Positions 61,992 through 64,000 of a DNA stretch of 64,000 nt are shown here, piece by piece. A model generated the notes under the pieces. The model saw only the letters and a list, made by a program, of their open reading frames with translations. It did no database searches and was not told where the DNA came from. A program made the position numbers and the translations under genes. Position 1 is the first letter of the stretch; each line of letters begins with the position of its first letter. This DNA comes from Bacillota bacterium (GTDB lineage: Bacteria > Bacillota > Clostridia > Oscillospirales > Ruminococcaceae): assembly GCA_023460035.1 (NCBI GenBank), contig JAEWRN010000005.1, positions 55,590 through 119,589 of the forward strand, read 5' to 3'.

Positions 61992-63926
61992 GTGTTGGAT
62001 GAAACCCTGCTCTCTTTACTGGCCAAAGATTTCCCCAGTGCCGAGGCGGTCTCGACCGAGATCATCAACCTGCACGCCATCTGCTGCCTGCCCAAGGGCA
62101 CCGAGTATTTTTTCAGCGACCCGCACGGGGAGGCCGAGGCGTTTCGCTACCTGCTGAACACGGCATCCGGCGTGCTGCGCGAAAAAATTGAGGTGCTGTT
62201 TGCCCGCTCGGTACCCGCCGCCCAGCGCGAAGAGCTTTCGCTGCTGATCACCCAGCCCGAAGCCGTGCTGCCCGCCCACGCCGCCGCGCCCGATTTTGAC
62301 GACTGGTGCCGCGTGACCATCTACCGGCTGATTGAGGTGTGCCGCAGCGTCGCGTCTAAATACACCCGTTCAAAGGTGCGCAAAATGATGCCCGCGCGGT
62401 TTTTATATGTGCTGGACGAGCTGCTGCACGCCGACATGGAGGAAAACAAAGAGGACTACTATGCCGCCATTATTGACTCGGTGGTCACGACCGGCATTGC
62501 CACCGGCTTTTTAACAGAGCTTTGCGGCCTGATTCGCCGGTGCGCGGTGGACCGGCTGCATATTTTGGGGGACATTTTTGACCGCGGCCCCCATGCGGAC
62601 ACGATTATTGAAGAGCTGGCCGCGTTTCGCGATGTGGATATTCAGTGGGGCAACCACGACATTCACTGGCTGGGCGCCGCTTTGGGCAGCCCCGTTTGCG
62701 CCGCCAGCGTGGTGCGCCTTGGCATCAGCTACAATAACTTTGACCTGCTGGAGGACGGCTACGGCATCAACTTGCGCGCGCTGTCGATGTTTGCGGCCGA
62801 CCTTTACCGCGACGACCCGTGCGAGGTGTTTCGCCCCCACCTGCTGGATGAGAACACCTACGACCCGGTGGACGCCGCGCTGGCCGCCAAAATGCACAAG
62901 GCCATTGCGGTGATTCAGTTTAAGCTGGAGGGGCAGTTATACCACCGCAGGCCGGAATATGGGATGCTGCACCGCAGCCTGCTGGAGCAAATCGACTACG
63001 CGGCGGGCACCCTGCAAACGGCAGACGGGCCGGTGCCGCTGCGGGACACGCTGTTCCCCACGGTGGACCCGCTGCACCCGCTGGCGCTCACCGAAAAAGA
63101 GCAGGCGCTGATTGATACGCTGACCCTTTCGTTTACACACAGCCGCCTGCTGCAACGCCACATGCGGTTTTTGTTTGCGCACGGCAGCATGTATAAAATT
63201 TGCAACGGCAACCTGTTGTACCACGGCTGCATCCCCATGACCGAAAAAGGCCAGTTTGACACGGTGTTGCTGGACGGCCAGCCAGTATTTGGGCGCGCTT
63301 ACCTTGATGCCATTGACGCCAAACTGCACACCGCCTTTTTTGGCACGCCGGGGCAAGAAGCGCGGCAAAACGCGCTGGATTTTATCTGGTATTTATGGTG
63401 CGGGCCGCGCTCGCCGCTATTTGGCAAAAGCAAGCTTGCCACCTTTGAGCGGTATTTTACCGCACAGCCCGCACTGCACTGTGAAACGCTGGACCCCTAT
63501 TATTCGTTTATTGAACAGCGCGCAACCTGCGAGATGATTTTGGCGGAATTTGGCCTTTCGCCCGCGCACGCGCACATCGTCAACGGGCATGTGCCGGTCA
63601 AGGTGGGCGAACACCCGCAAAAGGGCGGCGGGCTGCTGTATCTCATCGACGGCGGTATTTCAAAGGCCTACCACAGCCAAACCGGCATTGGCGGCTATTC
63701 ATTGATTTTCAACTCGCACCACCTTGCGCTGGCCGAGCACCGCCCGTTTGAGGAGGTGCGCCGCGACCCTGCCGCCGGGATGCCACGCGTGCAGGTGGTG
63801 GAGGCGCTGCCCCACCGCATGCGGGTGGCCGACACCGACACCGGGCGCATGCTAAAGCAGCAGATTGCCCTGCTGGAGGATTTATTGCGCGCCTACCGCA
63901 GCGGCGTGTTGCCAGAGCAGGTGTGA
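61992..63926 (+). CDS. fbp: Fructose-1,6-bisphosphatase class III
   Basis: A 644-residue enzyme of the class III (metallophosphatase-fold) type, close to the family's usual length. Metal-site motifs: SDPHGE (near 42-47), GDIFDRGPHAD, GNHDIHW, and NGHVPVK near 540. It removes the C1 phosphate of fructose 1,6-bisphosphate in gluconeogenesis, opposing the phosphofructokinase encoded 18 kb to the left. The GTG at 61992 follows AAGGAGG by six bases; an in-frame ATG at 61953 has no site and lies in the leader. Confidence 0.95.
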   Translation: MLDETLLSLLAKDFPSAEAVSTEIINLHAICCLPKGTEYFFSDPHGEAEAFRYLLNTASGVLREKIEVLFARSVPAAQREELSLLITQPEAVLPAHAAAPDFDDWCRVTIYRLIEVCRSVASKYTRSKVRKMMPARFLYVLDELLHADMEENKEDYYAAIIDSVVTTGIATGFLTELCGLIRRCAVDRLHILGDIFDRGPHADTIIEELAAFRDVDIQWGNHDIHWLGAALGSPVCAASVVRLGISYNNFDLLEDGYGINLRALSMFAADLYRDDPCEVFRPHLLDENTYDPVDAALAAKMHKAIAVIQFKLEGQLYHRRPEYGMLHRSLLEQIDYAAGTLQTADGPVPLRDTLFPTVDPLHPLALTEKEQALIDTLTLSFTHSRLLQRHMRFLFAHGSMYKICNGNLLYHGCIPMTEKGQFDTVLLDGQPVFGRAYLDAIDAKLHTAFFGTPGQEARQNALDFIWYLWCGPRSPLFGKSKLATFERYFTAQPALHCETLDPYYSFIEQRATCEMILAEFGLSPAHAHIVNGHVPVKVGEHPQKGGGLLYLIDGGISKAYHSQTGIGGYSLIFNSHHLALAEHRPFEEVRRDPAAGMPRVQVVEALPHRMRVADTDTGRMLKQQIALLEDLLRAYRSGVLPEQV

Positions 63927-63936
63927 CACACAAAAA

Positions 63937-63966
63937 GGGGGGTCGGCCCATTGGGGCGCCCCCCCC
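63937..63966 (+). terminator. Possible terminator after fbp
   Basis: GGGGGG (63937-63942) can pair with the C run at 63959-63966, with inner GCCC/GGGC pairing; TTATTT follows. The T run is weak, so efficiency is doubtful. Confidence 0.45.
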
Positions 63967-64000
63967 GTTATTTAATTCTGGTTGGCCGGCCCGGTGCGGT

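Overview
The window looks like a chromosomal piece of a Gram-positive, anaerobic, gut-type member of Bacillota (Clostridia; Oscillospiraceae/Ruminococcaceae is my best guess). The clues are strong AGGAGG-type ribosome binding sites, TTGACA/TATAAT promoters, GTG and TTG starts, lipoprotein sugar-binding proteins with an Ala/Ser-rich spacer, class III fructose-1,6-bisphosphatase, and choline-binding-type wall repeats. No rRNA, tRNA, CRISPR array, transposase, integrase or phage gene was seen.

Region 1 (1-10.7 kb, all minus strand, clearly AT-richer than the rest) is a surface-glycan locus. In transcription order it holds a methyltransferase-glycosyltransferase fusion, a GT-B glycosyltransferase, a DUF2142-like membrane protein, a B12-binding-type radical SAM enzyme, a polysaccharide pyruvyl transferase, a Wzx-like flippase and a GT2 glycosyltransferase cut by the window edge. 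Region 2 (10.9-13.8 kb) is a secreted wall protein joining choline-binding-type repeats, a GH25 muramidase and a SpoIID-like domain.

Region 3 (14.1-27.4 kb, GC-rich) opens with lepA and beta-phosphoglucomutase. A divergent sugar locus follows. One arm encodes an (alpha/alpha)6-type glycosidase-like protein and a GH65 phosphorylase. The other encodes a LacI regulator, a binding protein, two ABC permeases and a GH31 glycosidase. Two matching operators lie just downstream of the two facing promoters. Import, cleavage by GH31/GH65 and conversion of beta-glucose 1-phosphate by the phosphomutase form one route into glycolysis.

Region 4 (27.5-29.9 kb) holds an XRE-cupin regulator, a DMT-family exporter and a nitrilase-family amidase. 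Region 5 (29.9-40.2 kb) is one gene for a 3426-residue surface protein with about 23 cadherin-like repeats and a C-terminal membrane anchor. Region 6 (40.6-43.6 kb) is a TetR regulator divergent from a short-chain dehydrogenase with two shared operators, then a phosphofructokinase of mixed ATP/PPi signature.

Region 7 (43.8-53.7 kb, minus) is a second sugar operon: GH94 phosphorylase, phosphohexomutase, YesM-type sensor kinase, binding protein, two permeases and an AraC-type response regulator. It imports and phosphorolyses a beta-linked glucan disaccharide and feeds glucose 6-phosphate to glycolysis. In both sugar operons a terminator-like hairpin lies between the binding-protein gene and the permease genes. 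Region 8 (53.9-64 kb) holds asparaginase, a DMT transporter, typA under a perfect consensus promoter, a 71-residue Cys-rich protein, a LytTR response regulator with a frameshifted GHKL sensor kinase, another DMT transporter and fbp class III.
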